From Oscillospiraceae bacterium (GTDB lineage Bacteria; Bacillota; Clostridia; Oscillospirales; Oscillospiraceae), in NCBI GenBank assembly GCA_902760845.1, contig CACWHX010000004.1:1-64000 (forward strand): a DNA stretch of 64,000 nt, given 5' to 3'. A program made the position numbers and the translations under genes. Positions 50,304 to 59,530 of the stretch are shown here, piece by piece. Below the pieces are notes generated by a model. That model did not search any database and had not been told where the DNA came from. It was given only the letters and a program-made list of their open reading frames with translations. The stretch's first letter is position 1; every line of letters begins with the position of its first letter.

Positions 50304-50896
50304 CACGCGCCCTGCCTTTTGCGCCGCGGCCGAAAGCACAAGACGAGGAGAACGGCGCCCGATACGCTCATCAGCGCAAGATAGACGGCGGGGCGGGCCT
50401 CGTCTCCTGTTTTCACCGGCGCGGTGCTGTTTGGCGTCGGCGCGGGCGATGGGGAGACCGCTGCGACCGGCGTGAGCGCAAACGTGATTTCGCTCTTTTT
50501 GCCGTCCTCGTTGTAGGCGAATACCGAGACAGAGCCGTCGCCGCGCACGCGCAGCAGCACCCGGCAGGATGCCGGTGTGACTGTGCAGCCCTGCGTCTTT
50601 TCGGCCCGCAGCGTATACCAGAAGTCCCCGGCGACGTCAGTTGGGATGGGGGCAAATGCGCCCTCTGCACTCCCGCTGAGCGTCAGCGTGCGCTGCGCCT
50701 CCGGCGGCATGGGATTCGACGGCGCGTCCGGGCTGAGCGTATAGGTGACGGATGCGGTCGCGTCAGCGGTCAAACTCTGGCGCACCGGGACAGACACGGC
50801 ATCCGCCGCCCATCCCGTCACGGGAAGCGCGACGAGGAGCATTGCCAGCAGCAGGAGGCCTGAAACCAGCACCCTGATACAGCATTTTGTTCTCAT
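50303..50896 (-). CDS. Small pilin/anchor subunit with PVKTG sorting signal
   Basis: A 197-residue exported protein: signal peptide (to GWAAD), a single FctA/FctB-like beta domain (TASVTYTLSP, DFWYTLRAEKTQGC, SEITFALTPV), a Pro/Ser/Thr-rich stalk (PSPAPTPNSTAPV) and the sorting motif PVKTGDEA followed by a membrane helix and RPRRKRQGA. The small size and proline-rich stalk suit a basal pilin that attaches the fibre to the wall. It lies between the vWA pilin and the sortase. Confidence 0.82.
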   Translation of the reverse strand: MRTKCCIRVLVSGLLLLAMLLVALPVTGWAADAVSVPVRQSLTADATASVTYTLSPDAPSNPMPPEAQRTLTLSGSAEGAFAPIPTDVAGDFWYTLRAEKTQGCTVTPASCRVLLRVRGDGSVSVFAYNEDGKKSEITFALTPVAAVSPSPAPTPNSTAPVKTGDEARPAVYLALMSVSGAVLLVLCFRPRRKRQGA

Positions 50897-50953
50897 AAAG
50901 CATTCCTTCTCCTTGATCCAGCCGCCGGAAGGCGGCTGGATCAGATCCTTCCG

Positions 50954-53119
50954 TCACCCACGGGCACGTTTCCGCTTCCGGTCGAACATGACTCCTGCGG
51001 CCGCGAATACCGCGAGCAGAAGCACGATCAAAAACGGCGCGTTGTTTTCCACCAGTCCCGTGAGCGGACTGTCCACATAGGCGTTGGTGAAGTCCACTTT
51101 GTTTTCGCCTTCGCCGGTGGTTTGATCCTGCACCTTCAGCTCCGAGCCGGCGCTCGCCGTGAAGGGCGTTGCGTTCTCCGTGCCGTCCGTGGTCACGACG
51201 GCCTTGGGCGCGTAGCTCTCTGCCGCGGCCTCTGTGACGGTGTAGCCCGTGCCAACGGGCACGGTAAAGGTGATCGTCTCGCCGTCCTTCAGCTGGAAGC
51301 TGTGCGCGTCGCCGTATTCCACCGTCGCGCCGTCGGTCGTGGGCTTCACGGTTCCGGCATTGTTCGCCGCCGTGAAGACGATGGTGTAGTCAAACGCCTT
51401 CGACGTGTCCGCGTGATTTCCCGTCACCGTCTTGCCGATCGTCAGCTCCGTGGTCTTCACACCCTTCGTGTAGGTGTTTTCAAACGTCATCGTATCGACC
51501 TTGACGCTCGTGTCGGCGGCGTTCGTCAGCGTCACGTGACCATTGTTGACGCCGTCCGTGTAATCGGTCTCGACGGTGTCCGAAGCGGTTTTGCAGACCT
51601 TGATGGACAGGATGTATTCTGCGCTGTCATACTGCACACGCTCCAGATTGGATGCCGCATAGGTGTCCGGCTTCTCCTTGATGGAGTAGGTGAAAACGCC
51701 CTCCCCGGTGAATGACGAGAGGTCCGGGAGCGCCATGCTGCCGGTTTTTACGATCTGGTTGTTGCCATCCGGCGTGTCGCTGCTGCTGAAGCTGATCGTC
51801 ACGTCGCCGATCGCCGGCCCGCCGTTTGTCGGCGTTGCCTCGAAGACGAAGCCGGCCGCCGGGACCGTGCCGTCGCCGCTGTTTACCGTGAGGGTCTTCT
51901 CAAGCTGGATGGTCGTGGCGGAGGGCGCCTGCTTCGTGAGCGTGATCTGCGGCTCCTCGGCGTAGGGGACGGTGTTTTCGTCGCTCCCGTAGAAATAGCG
52001 AAGCGTTGCGCCGTCGTTGCTGGGGAGGCTGATGCTGTCGGTGCTTGCCGCGTTCGCCGCATCCCGCGCGCTTTGCGTGGGCTTCACATCAAAGCCCACG
52101 GAGAGAACCTCCCCGTCCGGGACCTCGCCGCTGTAGGTAACGGAGACGGTCTTGCCGTTCACGCTGGTTGTGTACTTGTTGGATGCGACCGCCGTGCCGT
52201 TCAGTGTGACCGTCGGGGAAAAGCCGCCGTCCAGCTCCACGTACTGACTGAGCGTGTCGGAAATGGTGACGTTGGAGAGCGGGGTGGAGGATACCGTCGT
52301 CTCCTCCTGGATGATCTGAAGCGCGCTGTTGAACGCATTCACCATTGCGCTTGCGTTTGCCGCAGCATAATATTTATTCGCGTCGCTGGCGATGCTTTTG
52401 ATCTTATCGTCAGACTCATACCAGTAGGCTGGCGGCAGGCCGACGGAAAAAACCGTCGCCTTCTGTTTGACGGCGTTTGCCGCGGCGTTGATGGTCGCCT
52501 GAGAGTCGCTCGCATCGCCGTCGGAGAAGAAGATGACATATTTGTTGTTGCCGTCGTTTTTTATGACGCTGCCGTCAAGCTGCGCGTTGGCGGCGTTCAG
52601 CCCGGGCGCATAGGTGGTATCATAGGAATAATTATCGTTATGAAGCGTCAGACCGTCTATGATTCCGTTCAGCGTCTGTTTGCTTGTCGCCGATATCGAG
52701 GTCCAGTCCTGATTCGTCCAGACGGGCGTACTCCCCGAGTTGCTGGTCATGCCGAAGGTAATCAGCGTGATATGCGAATCGCTGTCGTTTTTCAGGCCGG
52801 ACACAAATTGCTTGACAGCGCTCTGTATGGCGCTGAGTCTCGTCGTCCCATCGGACATCGTCGATTTCATGGAGCTTGTGACGTCTATGACCAGAACGAT
52901 ATCCGCGTGCCCGTTCGTTGTTGTCGTGCTGGAGCTGCTGGACACCTTGTCTTTCCCCGTCACGTTCAGTGTCAGGGTGTAGGCGTCTCCACTGCCGCTG
53001 ATGCTCTTGTGGTGTGTTGGGACGGTGTCCGCCGCCAGCGCCGCCGGCATGAGCCCGACCAGCAGCGTCAGCGCCATCAGCACGCTCAAAAGCCTGCTTA
53101 CCTGTTTTTTTGCTTTCAT
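50954..53119 (-). CDS. vWA-domain pilin with Spy0128-type isopeptide domains
   Basis: A 721-residue exported surface protein. A signal peptide (to ALA, residue 30) precedes a vWA domain with a MIDAS-like DVTSSM (Asp79) and SDGDASDS. Two Spy0128/FctA-type domains follow, each with a candidate isopeptide Lys (in LEKTLT and IGKTVT) and Asn (in FENTYTK and FTNAYVD). The end is DSPLTGLVE (683-691), a membrane helix and RKRKRARG. vWA pilins are usually tip adhesins. ATG 53119 follows GAAGGAG at seven bases; an upstream in-frame start at 53152 would overlap the previous stop. Confidence 0.9.
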   Translation of the reverse strand: MKAKKQVSRLLSVLMALTLLVGLMPAALAADTVPTHHKSISGSGDAYTLTLNVTGKDKVSSSSSTTTTNGHADIVLVIDVTSSMKSTMSDGTTRLSAIQSAVKQFVSGLKNDSDSHITLITFGMTSNSGSTPVWTNQDWTSISATSKQTLNGIIDGLTLHNDNYSYDTTYAPGLNAANAQLDGSVIKNDGNNKYVIFFSDGDASDSQATINAAANAVKQKATVFSVGLPPAYWYESDDKIKSIASDANKYYAAANASAMVNAFNSALQIIQEETTVSSTPLSNVTISDTLSQYVELDGGFSPTVTLNGTAVASNKYTTSVNGKTVSVTYSGEVPDGEVLSVGFDVKPTQSARDAANAASTDSISLPSNDGATLRYFYGSDENTVPYAEEPQITLTKQAPSATTIQLEKTLTVNSGDGTVPAAGFVFEATPTNGGPAIGDVTISFSSSDTPDGNNQIVKTGSMALPDLSSFTGEGVFTYSIKEKPDTYAASNLERVQYDSAEYILSIKVCKTASDTVETDYTDGVNNGHVTLTNAADTSVKVDTMTFENTYTKGVKTTELTIGKTVTGNHADTSKAFDYTIVFTAANNAGTVKPTTDGATVEYGDAHSFQLKDGETITFTVPVGTGYTVTEAAAESYAPKAVVTTDGTENATPFTASAGSELKVQDQTTGEGENKVDFTNAYVDSPLTGLVENNAPFLIVLLLAVFAAAGVMFDRKRKRARG

Positions 53120-53148
53120 ACTGTTTCTCCTTCTATTTTTTTGCTTTT

Positions 53149-54837
53149 TCACGCACGCCGGCGCCTGCGGTCAAGCGCGATCCCCGCCGCCGCGAGGACG
53201 GCGGCCAGCATGAGGATCAAAAACGGCGCGTTGCGCTCCGCCACGCCCGTGAGGGGATTGTCGTCATAAGTGTTGGTGAAGTCCGCCGCGTTCGTTCCAT
53301 CGACGATGCTGCCGCTTATGGTCAGCGCCTGTCCCGACTGTCCGCTTTCGTCGCGCCGCGTGTCGCCCGCGGTCACGGCCGCGCTGGGGAGATAGTTGGG
53401 CGCCGCCGCCTCGGTGATGGTATATGTTGTCCCCACAGGCGCGCTGAACGCAAGGCTCTGCCCGTCCTTCAGCGCAAAGCTTTTGGGCGTGCCGTAGGAG
53501 AGCGTCTCGGCCGCGCCGTCAATGGTGACGGTGGGCGCTTTGCCGCTCGAGACCCCATCCGGGTCCGTAAACGTGATGGTATAGGAAAAATCCCTGGACG
53601 AATCCGCATGCCTGCCGGAGACGGTTTTGCGCACGGTCAGCGTGCCGTCCGTCACCTTGCTGTAGGTGTTCTCGAACAAAAGCGCGTCGCACTTTTCGCC
53701 GACGGCCGCTCCGCTGTCATCCAGCCTGCGGATCTCCGTGCCGCACGGCTCGTACTTCCCGTCGCCGGTTTTGCAGAACTTGAGCTTCACCTGGTACGCG
53801 GCAGTGTCATAGACCATACGCTCGCCGGCCTGAGCCTGAAAGGTGTCCGCCGCTTCCCGGACGATGTAAGTGAATGTGCCCGCGGCGTGCAGCGCATCGG
53901 CGGGAATCGTGACAGAAACGCGCTTTGTCGCCCTCCCGGAGACCGCCGCGTCCTCCGGTCCAAACGTGATCGTCTGGGGCGCGATCTGCGGTGCGTTCGC
54001 ATCTGTGGAAGTAAAGGTGAATCGAAACGCGGCGCTCGGCGTCTCCGCCGCCTGGACATTCAGCGTCTTTTCCAGCTCCAGAACCTGCACCCCGTTGCCA
54101 GACGGATCCGTTCCGCCGCCGTTCGGCGCGCTTCCAAGCGCGTTTTTGATTGCGTCGGCAATGCACGCGCGATAGCCCTGCGGTGTTGCCGACGTCACGG
54201 CGTCTACAACCTCGGCGTTGGCGACGCTGCCCAGATACGCGCTACGCACCTGGTCCAGCAGGGAGTACCAGGAGCCGTCCGCATCCCGGATGACGATGTT
54301 GGTGATTTTTTCGTCGGACACCGTCACGTCAAGCGTGATGAAATGGCCGTTCGCCATGCTGCCTGTTCCGGTATACACGCCGTCCGCGACGCCGGAGGCG
54401 TCCTGCTGCGAGCCGGCTTTTGCGGGCGCGCTGGCCAGCGCCCGCTCGATCGCCTGGATCATATCCGAGGAATACTTGCCGGAGCTGCTTCCGGAGCCGC
54501 CCACTGAGGCCGACGAAACAGCGTCTATGCCGGAGCATGTTTCCAGCGTTGCCGGCTTGCCGATATAGCTGCCCTTCACGCTGTTCAGCAGATCGTTGAA
54601 CCGACTCTGCTTATCACTCGCATAGACGGTCATGTTGGATATGACGCCGTCGCTGACCGTCACATATACCGTGCCGTAGTAGTATTTGAGCTTGCCGTCG
54701 CTCCTTTTTGTCACGGTCACGGAGCTGGAATAGACGCCGTCCTCCGCCGTCTCGCCCGCGTTCAGCGCGAGCGCCTCCATGGCGCATAAGGACAGCAGCA
54801 TTACAGCCGCCAGAACCAGGGACACGATTTTTTTCAT
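53149..54837 (-). CDS. Flavin-binding pilin: two FMN-binding domains fused to isopeptide pilin domains
   Basis: A 562-residue exported protein and first gene of the pilus operon. After a signal peptide (to about 25) come two FMN_bind-like domains (33-135 and 152-234) with attachment-type motifs DAVSSAS (Ser111) and DAVTSAT (Thr218). Two Spy0128/FctA-type domains follow, with candidate isopeptide residues Lys257/Asn390 and Lys404/Asn522 and glutamates in REA and TEA. The sorting signal is NPLTG (527-531), then a membrane helix and RRRRRA. The motifs carry Ser where Gly is usual, as in the SLH protein at 29099. If flavinylated by ApbE and polymerised by the sortase, it would form a flavin-bearing pilus (inference). 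ATG 54837 follows AAAGGGGGAG. Confidence 0.88.
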   Translation of the reverse strand: MKKIVSLVLAAVMLLSLCAMEALALNAGETAEDGVYSSSVTVTKRSDGKLKYYYGTVYVTVSDGVISNMTVYASDKQSRFNDLLNSVKGSYIGKPATLETCSGIDAVSSASVGGSGSSSGKYSSDMIQAIERALASAPAKAGSQQDASGVADGVYTGTGSMANGHFITLDVTVSDEKITNIVIRDADGSWYSLLDQVRSAYLGSVANAEVVDAVTSATPQGYRACIADAIKNALGSAPNGGGTDPSGNGVQVLELEKTLNVQAAETPSAAFRFTFTSTDANAPQIAPQTITFGPEDAAVSGRATKRVSVTIPADALHAAGTFTYIVREAADTFQAQAGERMVYDTAAYQVKLKFCKTGDGKYEPCGTEIRRLDDSGAAVGEKCDALLFENTYSKVTDGTLTVRKTVSGRHADSSRDFSYTITFTDPDGVSSGKAPTVTIDGAAETLSYGTPKSFALKDGQSLAFSAPVGTTYTITEAAAPNYLPSAAVTAGDTRRDESGQSGQALTISGSIVDGTNAADFTNTYDDNPLTGVAERNAPFLILMLAAVLAAAGIALDRRRRRA

Positions 54838-54891
54838 AGGCTCCCCCTTTGTTTTTCCGCGCCGAAGTTCAGAGCGCGGGGATAGAAAGTA

Positions 54892-54914
54892 ATTATAAGT
54901 TAGCATAAACTAAC
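54892..54914 (-). promoter_or_regulatory. Pilus operon promoter with GTTAG-N6-CTAAC operator, copy 2
   Basis: On the minus strand the dyad GTTAGTTTATGCTAAC (54914-54899) lies immediately upstream of a consensus TATAAT (54897-54892). No good -35 stands at 16-18 bp, so a bound protein could block or activate. It matches 14 of 16 bases of the dyad at 29057-29072, and both are preceded by G. Confidence 0.65.
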
Positions 54915-55030
54915 CTAACTTAGCAAAAGATAACACAAGGAGAATAAAAAAGCAACCCCTACGACCGGGAAAATTTCTGATTTCACAAATTTTAAGAAAT
55001 AAACCCAGGGCAGGAAAATCACTCCCACAG

Positions 55031-55401
55031 CAGCGGAAGAAGGATTCGAACCCCCGGACCGCGTTGCGGCCCGGGGCGCGCTGCGCGCGGAGATAAATAA
55101 TGTGAGGGTTCGAATCCCGCGGCCAGAAACAAAAGAGAGCGATTTACCCATTCGGGCAAATCGCTCTCCTGGCAGCGGAAGAAGGATTCGAACCCCCGGA
55201 CCGCGTTGCGGCCTGGGGCGCGCTGCGCGCGGTGATTAAAAAATGTGAGGGTTCGAATCCTGCGCCCAGAAAAAAAGAGAGCGATTTACCCATTCGGGCA
55301 AATCGCTCTCCTGGCAGCGGAAGAAGGATTCGAACCCCCGGACCGCGTTGCGGCCCAGAAACAAAAGAGAGCGATTTACCCATTCGGGCAAATCGCTCTC
55401 C
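55031..55401. repeat. Tandem array of tRNA-Gln 3'-end fragments and terminator hairpins
   Basis: Three partial copies of the tRNA 3' end (CCA, acceptor and T-arm; at 55031-55053, 55170-55195, 55312-55337) alternate with three near-identical hairpins (55135-55168, 55277-55310, 55367-55400; 11-bp stem GAGAGCGATTT/AAATCGCTCTC). Two units also hold an inverted T-arm copy (about 55104-55117 and 55247-55260) and CG-rich mini-palindromes. Unit spacing is about 140 bases, with the last unit shortened to 90. The hairpin next to the intact tRNA serves as its terminator. The rest looks like repeated duplication or integration scars. Confidence 0.8.
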
Positions 55402-55475
55402 TGGCAGCGGAAGAAGGATTCGAACCCTCACAAACGGAGTCAGAGTCCGGTGTGCTACCATTACACAATTCCGCT
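55402..55475 (-). tRNA. tRNA-Gln (anticodon CTG)
   Basis: A 74-nt tRNA with encoded CCA. The acceptor AGCGGAA pairs with TTCCGCT, the anticodon loop CTCTGAC lies between CGGA and TCCG, and the T-loop is GTTCGAATC. It decodes CAG. It is the only complete copy in the array. Confidence 0.95.
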
Positions 55476-55543
55476 ACGCGCAATGATATTATACAGGACT
55501 TTTTCGTTTTGTCAAGAGGAAATTTTCCTTTTGAATGGAAAAA

Positions 55544-55575
55544 TTCCCCGCGCGCATCAAACAGCGCGCGGGGAA
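55544..55575 (-). terminator. ackA terminator
   Basis: A 12-bp stem (55544-55555 with 55564-55575); on the minus strand it is followed by TTTTTCC. Confidence 0.85.
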
Positions 55576-55596
55576 AGCAAACTGCCTTCGGAAGCG

Positions 55597-56793
55597 TCAG
55601 CCGCAGATCTCTTTGGTGTCGCGGGCGATGACAAGCTCCTCGTTCGTCGGGATGACAAAGACCTTGACTCTGGAATCGGGCGTGGAGATCATGATATCCT
55701 CGCCGCGCTTGGCGTTGGCTTCGTCGTCGATGGTGACGCCCAGATAGCCGAAATACTCCGAAATGGCCTTGCGCGAGGACTTGGAGTTTTCGCCGATGCC
55801 GGCGGTGAAGATGATGGCGTCCACGCCGTTCATCGCGGCGACGTAGGAGCCGGCGACCTTTGCGACCCAGTAGTGGAACATATCCAGCGCGAGCCGCGCG
55901 CGGTCGTTGCCCTCGGCCGCGGCGTTGTCAAGATCGCGGAAATCGGAGCTGACGCCGGAGACGCCCAGCACGCCGGACTTTTTGTTGAGGATGTTCAGCA
56001 TCTCGTCGATGGTGATGCCGTACTTGTTCATGATGAACTGGATCACGCCGCTGTCCAGATCGCCGCAGCGCGTGCCCATCGGCAGACCCACGAGCGGCGT
56101 GAAGCCCATGGAGGTATCCACGCACTTTCCACCGTCGATGGCAGCGATGGAGCTGCCGTTGCCCATGTGGCAGGAGATGATCTTCAGGTCTTCCACAGGC
56201 TTGCCCATGAGCTCCGCGCAACGTGCGGACACGTAGCGATGGCTGGTGCCGTGGAAGCCGTAGCGGCGGATGCCGTCGTTGGCGTAATATTCATAAGGAA
56301 TGGCGTACATATAGGCTTTGCCGGGCATGGTTTGGTGGAACGCGGTGTCAAACACGGCGACCATCGGCACGTCGCCCATGACCTTGCGGCAGGCGTTGAT
56401 GCCGGTGATGTTGGCGGGGTTGTGCAGCGGGGCGAAGGGGGTGCACTCCTCCAGCGCGGCCATAACGGCGTCGTCGATCTTCACCGAGCAGGCAAACTTC
56501 TCGCCGCCGTGGACGACACGGTGGCCGACGGCGTCGATCTCGCTCATGGAGGCGACCACGCCGTAGTCGCTGCTTGTGAGCTTGTCGATGACCGCGGCAA
56601 TGGCCTCGGAGTGGGTGGGCATGGCGAGGTCCTCGTCGAACACCGGCTTGCCGCCGATGAGCGGGGTGTGCTTCAGGTGCCCGTCGATGCCGATGCGCTC
56701 GCACAGGCCCTTGGCCAGCACAGACTCGTTCTCCATGTCGATCAGCTGATACTTCAGGGAAGAGCTGCCGGCGTTGATGACAAGAATTTTCAT
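55597..56793 (-). CDS. ackA: Acetate kinase
   Basis: A 398-residue ASKHA-fold kinase making ATP from acetyl phosphate, the last step of acetate fermentation. It has [55 protein letters not shown] and FTAGIGENS. The ATG at 56793 is at the canonical family start; a longer frame upstream has no support. pta is not adjacent. It is divergent from tmcAL. Confidence 0.98.
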   Translation of the reverse strand: MKILVINAGSSSLKYQLIDMENESVLAKGLCERIGIDGHLKHTPLIGGKPVFDEDLAMPTHSEAIAAVIDKLTSSDYGVVASMSEIDAVGHRVVHGGEKFACSVKIDDAVMAALEECTPFAPLHNPANITGINACRKVMGDVPMVAVFDTAFHQTMPGKAYMYAIPYEYYANDGIRRYGFHGTSHRYVSARCAELMGKPVEDLKIISCHMGNGSSIAAIDGGKCVDTSMGFTPLVGLPMGTRCGDLDSGVIQFIMNKYGITIDEMLNILNKKSGVLGVSGVSSDFRDLDNAAAEGNDRARLALDMFHYWVAKVAGSYVAAMNGVDAIIFTAGIGENSKSSRKAISEYFGYLGVTIDDEANAKRGEDIMISTPDSRVKVFVIPTNEELVIARDTKEICG

Positions 56794-56869
56794 AGTACAG
56801 ATTCCTTTCCGGTTGTAAAATAGTAAAAAAGACGGTATGATGGAAATGACAAACGTCATAACCTTTCTT

Positions 56870-56897
56870 ATTTTAATACATTTCCCATAAAAGGCAA
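56870..56897 (-). promoter_or_regulatory. ackA promoter
   Basis: On the minus strand TTGCCT (56897-56892) and TAAAAT (56875-56870) with a 16-bp spacer. Confidence 0.65.
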
Positions 56898-56924
56898 GCG
56901 TTTTTTGTGAAAGAAGGGACAAAA

Positions 56925-58130
56925 ATGCAAAATGTCATTGGAATTGTGGCGGAATATAACCCGTTTCACAATGGACACAGCCTGCATCTGGAAGATGCGC
57001 GCGCGCGGCTCGGAGAAGAGAGCGGCGTGGTGTGCGTCATGTCCGGCGATTTTGTCCAGCGGGGGGAGGCGGCGGTCTATTCCAAGTTTGCCCGCGCGGA
57101 GGCCGCGGTGCGCTGCGGCGCCGATCTTGTGCTGGAGCTGCCACTCCCGTGGGCCCTCTCGTCGGCGGAGGGATTTGCGCGCGGCGCGGTCGGGCTGCTG
57201 GGGCAGATCGGGGTCGTGACGCATTTGAGCTTCGGCAGCGAGTGCGGCGAAATCGAGCCGCTGCGCCGCGTGGCCGAGGCGCTGCTCGATCCCGGCATCG
57301 GCGCGGACATCCGCGCGGAGATGCAAACCGGCGATTCCTTCGCCGCGGCGCGCCAGCGCGCGGTGTCAAAGCGCGTGGGCGCGCTTGCGGAGCTGCTGGA
57401 GGCGCCGAACAACATTCTTGCCGTGGAATATCTGAAAGCGCTGTATGACCAGCGCCTCTCGCTGCGGCCGATGACCGTGCGCCGCGCCGGCGCCGGGCAC
57501 GACGCCGCCGGGGAGGGACGGCTTCGCTCCGCCTCGGAGCTGCGCAGCTTTCTCGGCGCGGGGCGGGACATTCGTCCGTACGTGCCCGCCCTGGCGGCGA
57601 ACGTCTATGCGCGCGAGACGGAGCTGGGCCGCGGCCCGGTGCTGCCGGATGCCCTGGAGACGGCCATGCTCTCCCGCCTGCGCATGCTGCCGCGGGAGGT
57701 CTATCTCGCGCTCCCCGACGCGGACGAGGGGCTGGGAAACGCGCTTTATCATGCCGCGCACGAGGAGGCGACGCTCAGCGCCGTGCTCGCCGCGGCAAAA
57801 TCCAGGCGCTACGCGCTCTCGCGCCTGCGCCGGATGACGATGTGCGCGGCGCTTGGCGTCGCCTCCGGGATGGCGGAGGGAACGCCGCCCTACGCGCGCG
57901 TGCTGGCGGCAAACGAGCGGGGCAGGGGGCTCCTGCGCGAAATGAACGAGCGGAGCGCGGTCCCGATCGTCACAAAGCCCGCCGCCGCGCGCACGCTGCC
58001 GGAGCCGGTGCGCGGCGTGTTTGCGCACACCGCCGACGCGCATGATCTCTACGTTCTGGCATACACCGCGCGCGAGGAGCGCCGCTGCGGCGGCGACTGG
58101 CGACGCAGTCCGACGATGGTTTCTTTTTGA
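56925..58130 (+). CDS. tmcAL: tRNA(Met) cytidine acetate ligase
   Basis: A 401-residue enzyme (formerly YlbM/DUF795) that uses acetate and ATP to make N4-acetylcytidine at the wobble base of elongator tRNA-Met. The nucleotidyltransferase motif [29 protein letters not shown] and the SFGSE segment are conserved. It uses acetate, the product of the divergently encoded kinase, though a regulatory link is only suggested by position. ATG 56925 follows AGAAGGGA. Confidence 0.95.
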   Translation: MQNVIGIVAEYNPFHNGHSLHLEDARARLGEESGVVCVMSGDFVQRGEAAVYSKFARAEAAVRCGADLVLELPLPWALSSAEGFARGAVGLLGQIGVVTHLSFGSECGEIEPLRRVAEALLDPGIGADIRAEMQTGDSFAAARQRAVSKRVGALAELLEAPNNILAVEYLKALYDQRLSLRPMTVRRAGAGHDAAGEGRLRSASELRSFLGAGRDIRPYVPALAANVYARETELGRGPVLPDALETAMLSRLRMLPREVYLALPDADEGLGNALYHAAHEEATLSAVLAAAKSRRYALSRLRRMTMCAALGVASGMAEGTPPYARVLAANERGRGLLREMNERSAVPIVTKPAAARTLPEPVRGVFAHTADAHDLYVLAYTAREERRCGGDWRRSPTMVSF

Positions 58131-58183
58131 CTGATATGACAAGATTCTCCTGTCAAAATGTTTCGAAATCATGAATTTTTATA

Positions 58184-58212
58184 TTGCTTTTTCGAGAAAT
58201 AGATAGTATAAT
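58184..58212 (+). promoter_or_regulatory. liv operon promoter
   Basis: TTGCTT (58184-58189) and TATAAT (58207-58212) with a 17-bp spacer, 80 bases before livK. Confidence 0.8.
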
Positions 58213-58291
58213 CTTTGCATGATTTGCAGAGGACATTTGTTCGCCGTGTGTGGACAGTGTTCTGGGCAAAAAAATCTGAGGAGGAATGACA

Positions 58292-59500
58292 ATGAAAAAA
58301 GCAATTGCGCTTGTGCTTGCGCTGGTCATGGTATTCGCGCTGTGCGCCTGCGGCAACAGCAACAGCGGCGGCAATGACGCGCAGGGCTCCGCGCCGGCGG
58401 CGTCCGGCGACAAGGTCGTCAGGATCGGCGTCTTTGAGCCGGCCAGCGGCGACTCCGGCGCCGGCGGCAAGAAGGAGACGCTCGGCATGCAGTATGCCAA
58501 TTCCGAGACTCCGACCGTTGAGATCGGCGGCGAGACCTACAATGTCGAGCTCGTCTATGCCGACAATGGCTCCAGCACCGATAAGGCCGTCTCCGCGGCT
58601 TCCCAGCTCGTGAGCCAGAACGTGGCGCTCGTACTCGGCTCCTACGGCTCCGGCGTGTCCATCGCCGCGTCCGACACCTTTAAGGACGCCGGCCTTGCGG
58701 CCGTTGGCGTCACCTGCACCAACCCGCAGGTCACGGCCGGCAACGACCACTATTTCCGCATCTGCTTCCTGGACCCGTTCCAGGGCACCGTCCTCGCCAA
58801 CTATGCGGCGAACGAGCTGAATGCGACGAAGGCCTACTGCCTCGGCGAAGTCGGCAACGAGTATGACCAGGGCCTGGTCGCGTACTTCAAGCAGGCGTTC
58901 GAAGCCGCCGGCGGCACGGTCATCACCGACAGCTTCCCGACCAACAACTCCGACTTCTCCTCTTACATCAACAAGGCCAAAAACGAGGGCGCCGAGGTGT
59001 TCTTCGCGCCGGTCTCCATCGCCTATTCCACCCAGATTGTCAGCCAGGCGGCATCCCTGAATGTGGATTTCCCGTTCCTCGGCTCCGACACGTGGGATGA
59101 CAACATGGTGCTGCAGGCCGCGGCCGGCACGAATGTGCAGGTTTTCGTGACCACCTTCTATGCCGAGGGCGGCAACCCGACCTTCGACGAGGGCATCAAG
59201 GCGTACATCAACAGCAATTCCGACGCGAAGACCGCGAATGGCGGCGACGACACCATTTCCGCCGTCACGGCGATGGGCTATGACGCCTACTATGTGGCGC
59301 TCGAGGCGCTGAAGGCCGCCGGCTCCACCGATCCCGAGGCCGTCAAGGCCGCGCTTCCCGGCGTGACCTACAGCGGCGTGTCCGGCGACATTTCGTTTGA
59401 CGCGACGGGCGACGCGATCCGCGACACCGCCTATATCAAGACCATCAACACGGCGGACAGCGTCTGGGAGTTCGTGACCCAGCAGAAGGCGGGCGAGTAA
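58292..59500 (+). CDS. livK: Branched-chain amino-acid ABC transporter binding lipoprotein
   Basis: A 402-residue Leu/Ile/Val-type periplasmic-binding fold anchored by a lipobox (LCAC). After a Ser/Gly-rich linker it shows VVRIGVFEPASGDSGAGGKKETLG, characteristic of the Peripla_BP_6 family, and GSYGSGVSIAASDTFKDAGL. Related amides can also be ligands. It is separated from the permeases by 200 bases with two hairpins, which would give more binding protein than membrane subunits. ATG 58292 has GGAGG at seven bases. Confidence 0.95.
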   Translation: MKKAIALVLALVMVFALCACGNSNSGGNDAQGSAPAASGDKVVRIGVFEPASGDSGAGGKKETLGMQYANSETPTVEIGGETYNVELVYADNGSSTDKAVSAASQLVSQNVALVLGSYGSGVSIAASDTFKDAGLAAVGVTCTNPQVTAGNDHYFRICFLDPFQGTVLANYAANELNATKAYCLGEVGNEYDQGLVAYFKQAFEAAGGTVITDSFPTNNSDFSSYINKAKNEGAEVFFAPVSIAYSTQIVSQAASLNVDFPFLGSDTWDDNMVLQAAAGTNVQVFVTTFYAEGGNPTFDEGIKAYINSNSDAKTANGGDDTISAVTAMGYDAYYVALEALKAAGSTDPEAVKAALPGVTYSGVSGDISFDATGDAIRDTAYIKTINTADSVWEFVTQQKAGE

Positions 59501-59530
59501 TCTCACCGCGCTTCACGCATAAGGTTCAGA

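Noticed and set aside
55031-55401. Possible CRISPR array
   Set aside because: The repeats are tRNA 3' ends and hairpins with unequal units (140, 142, 90 bases) and near-identical intervening DNA, not short repeats with unique spacers; no cas gene is nearby.
55144-55461. A 105-codon minus-strand open frame with repeated GERFARMGKSLSF-like segments
   Set aside because: It is a translation of the tRNA-Gln fragments and terminator hairpins; the repeats are DNA-level duplications and no ribosome site is present.
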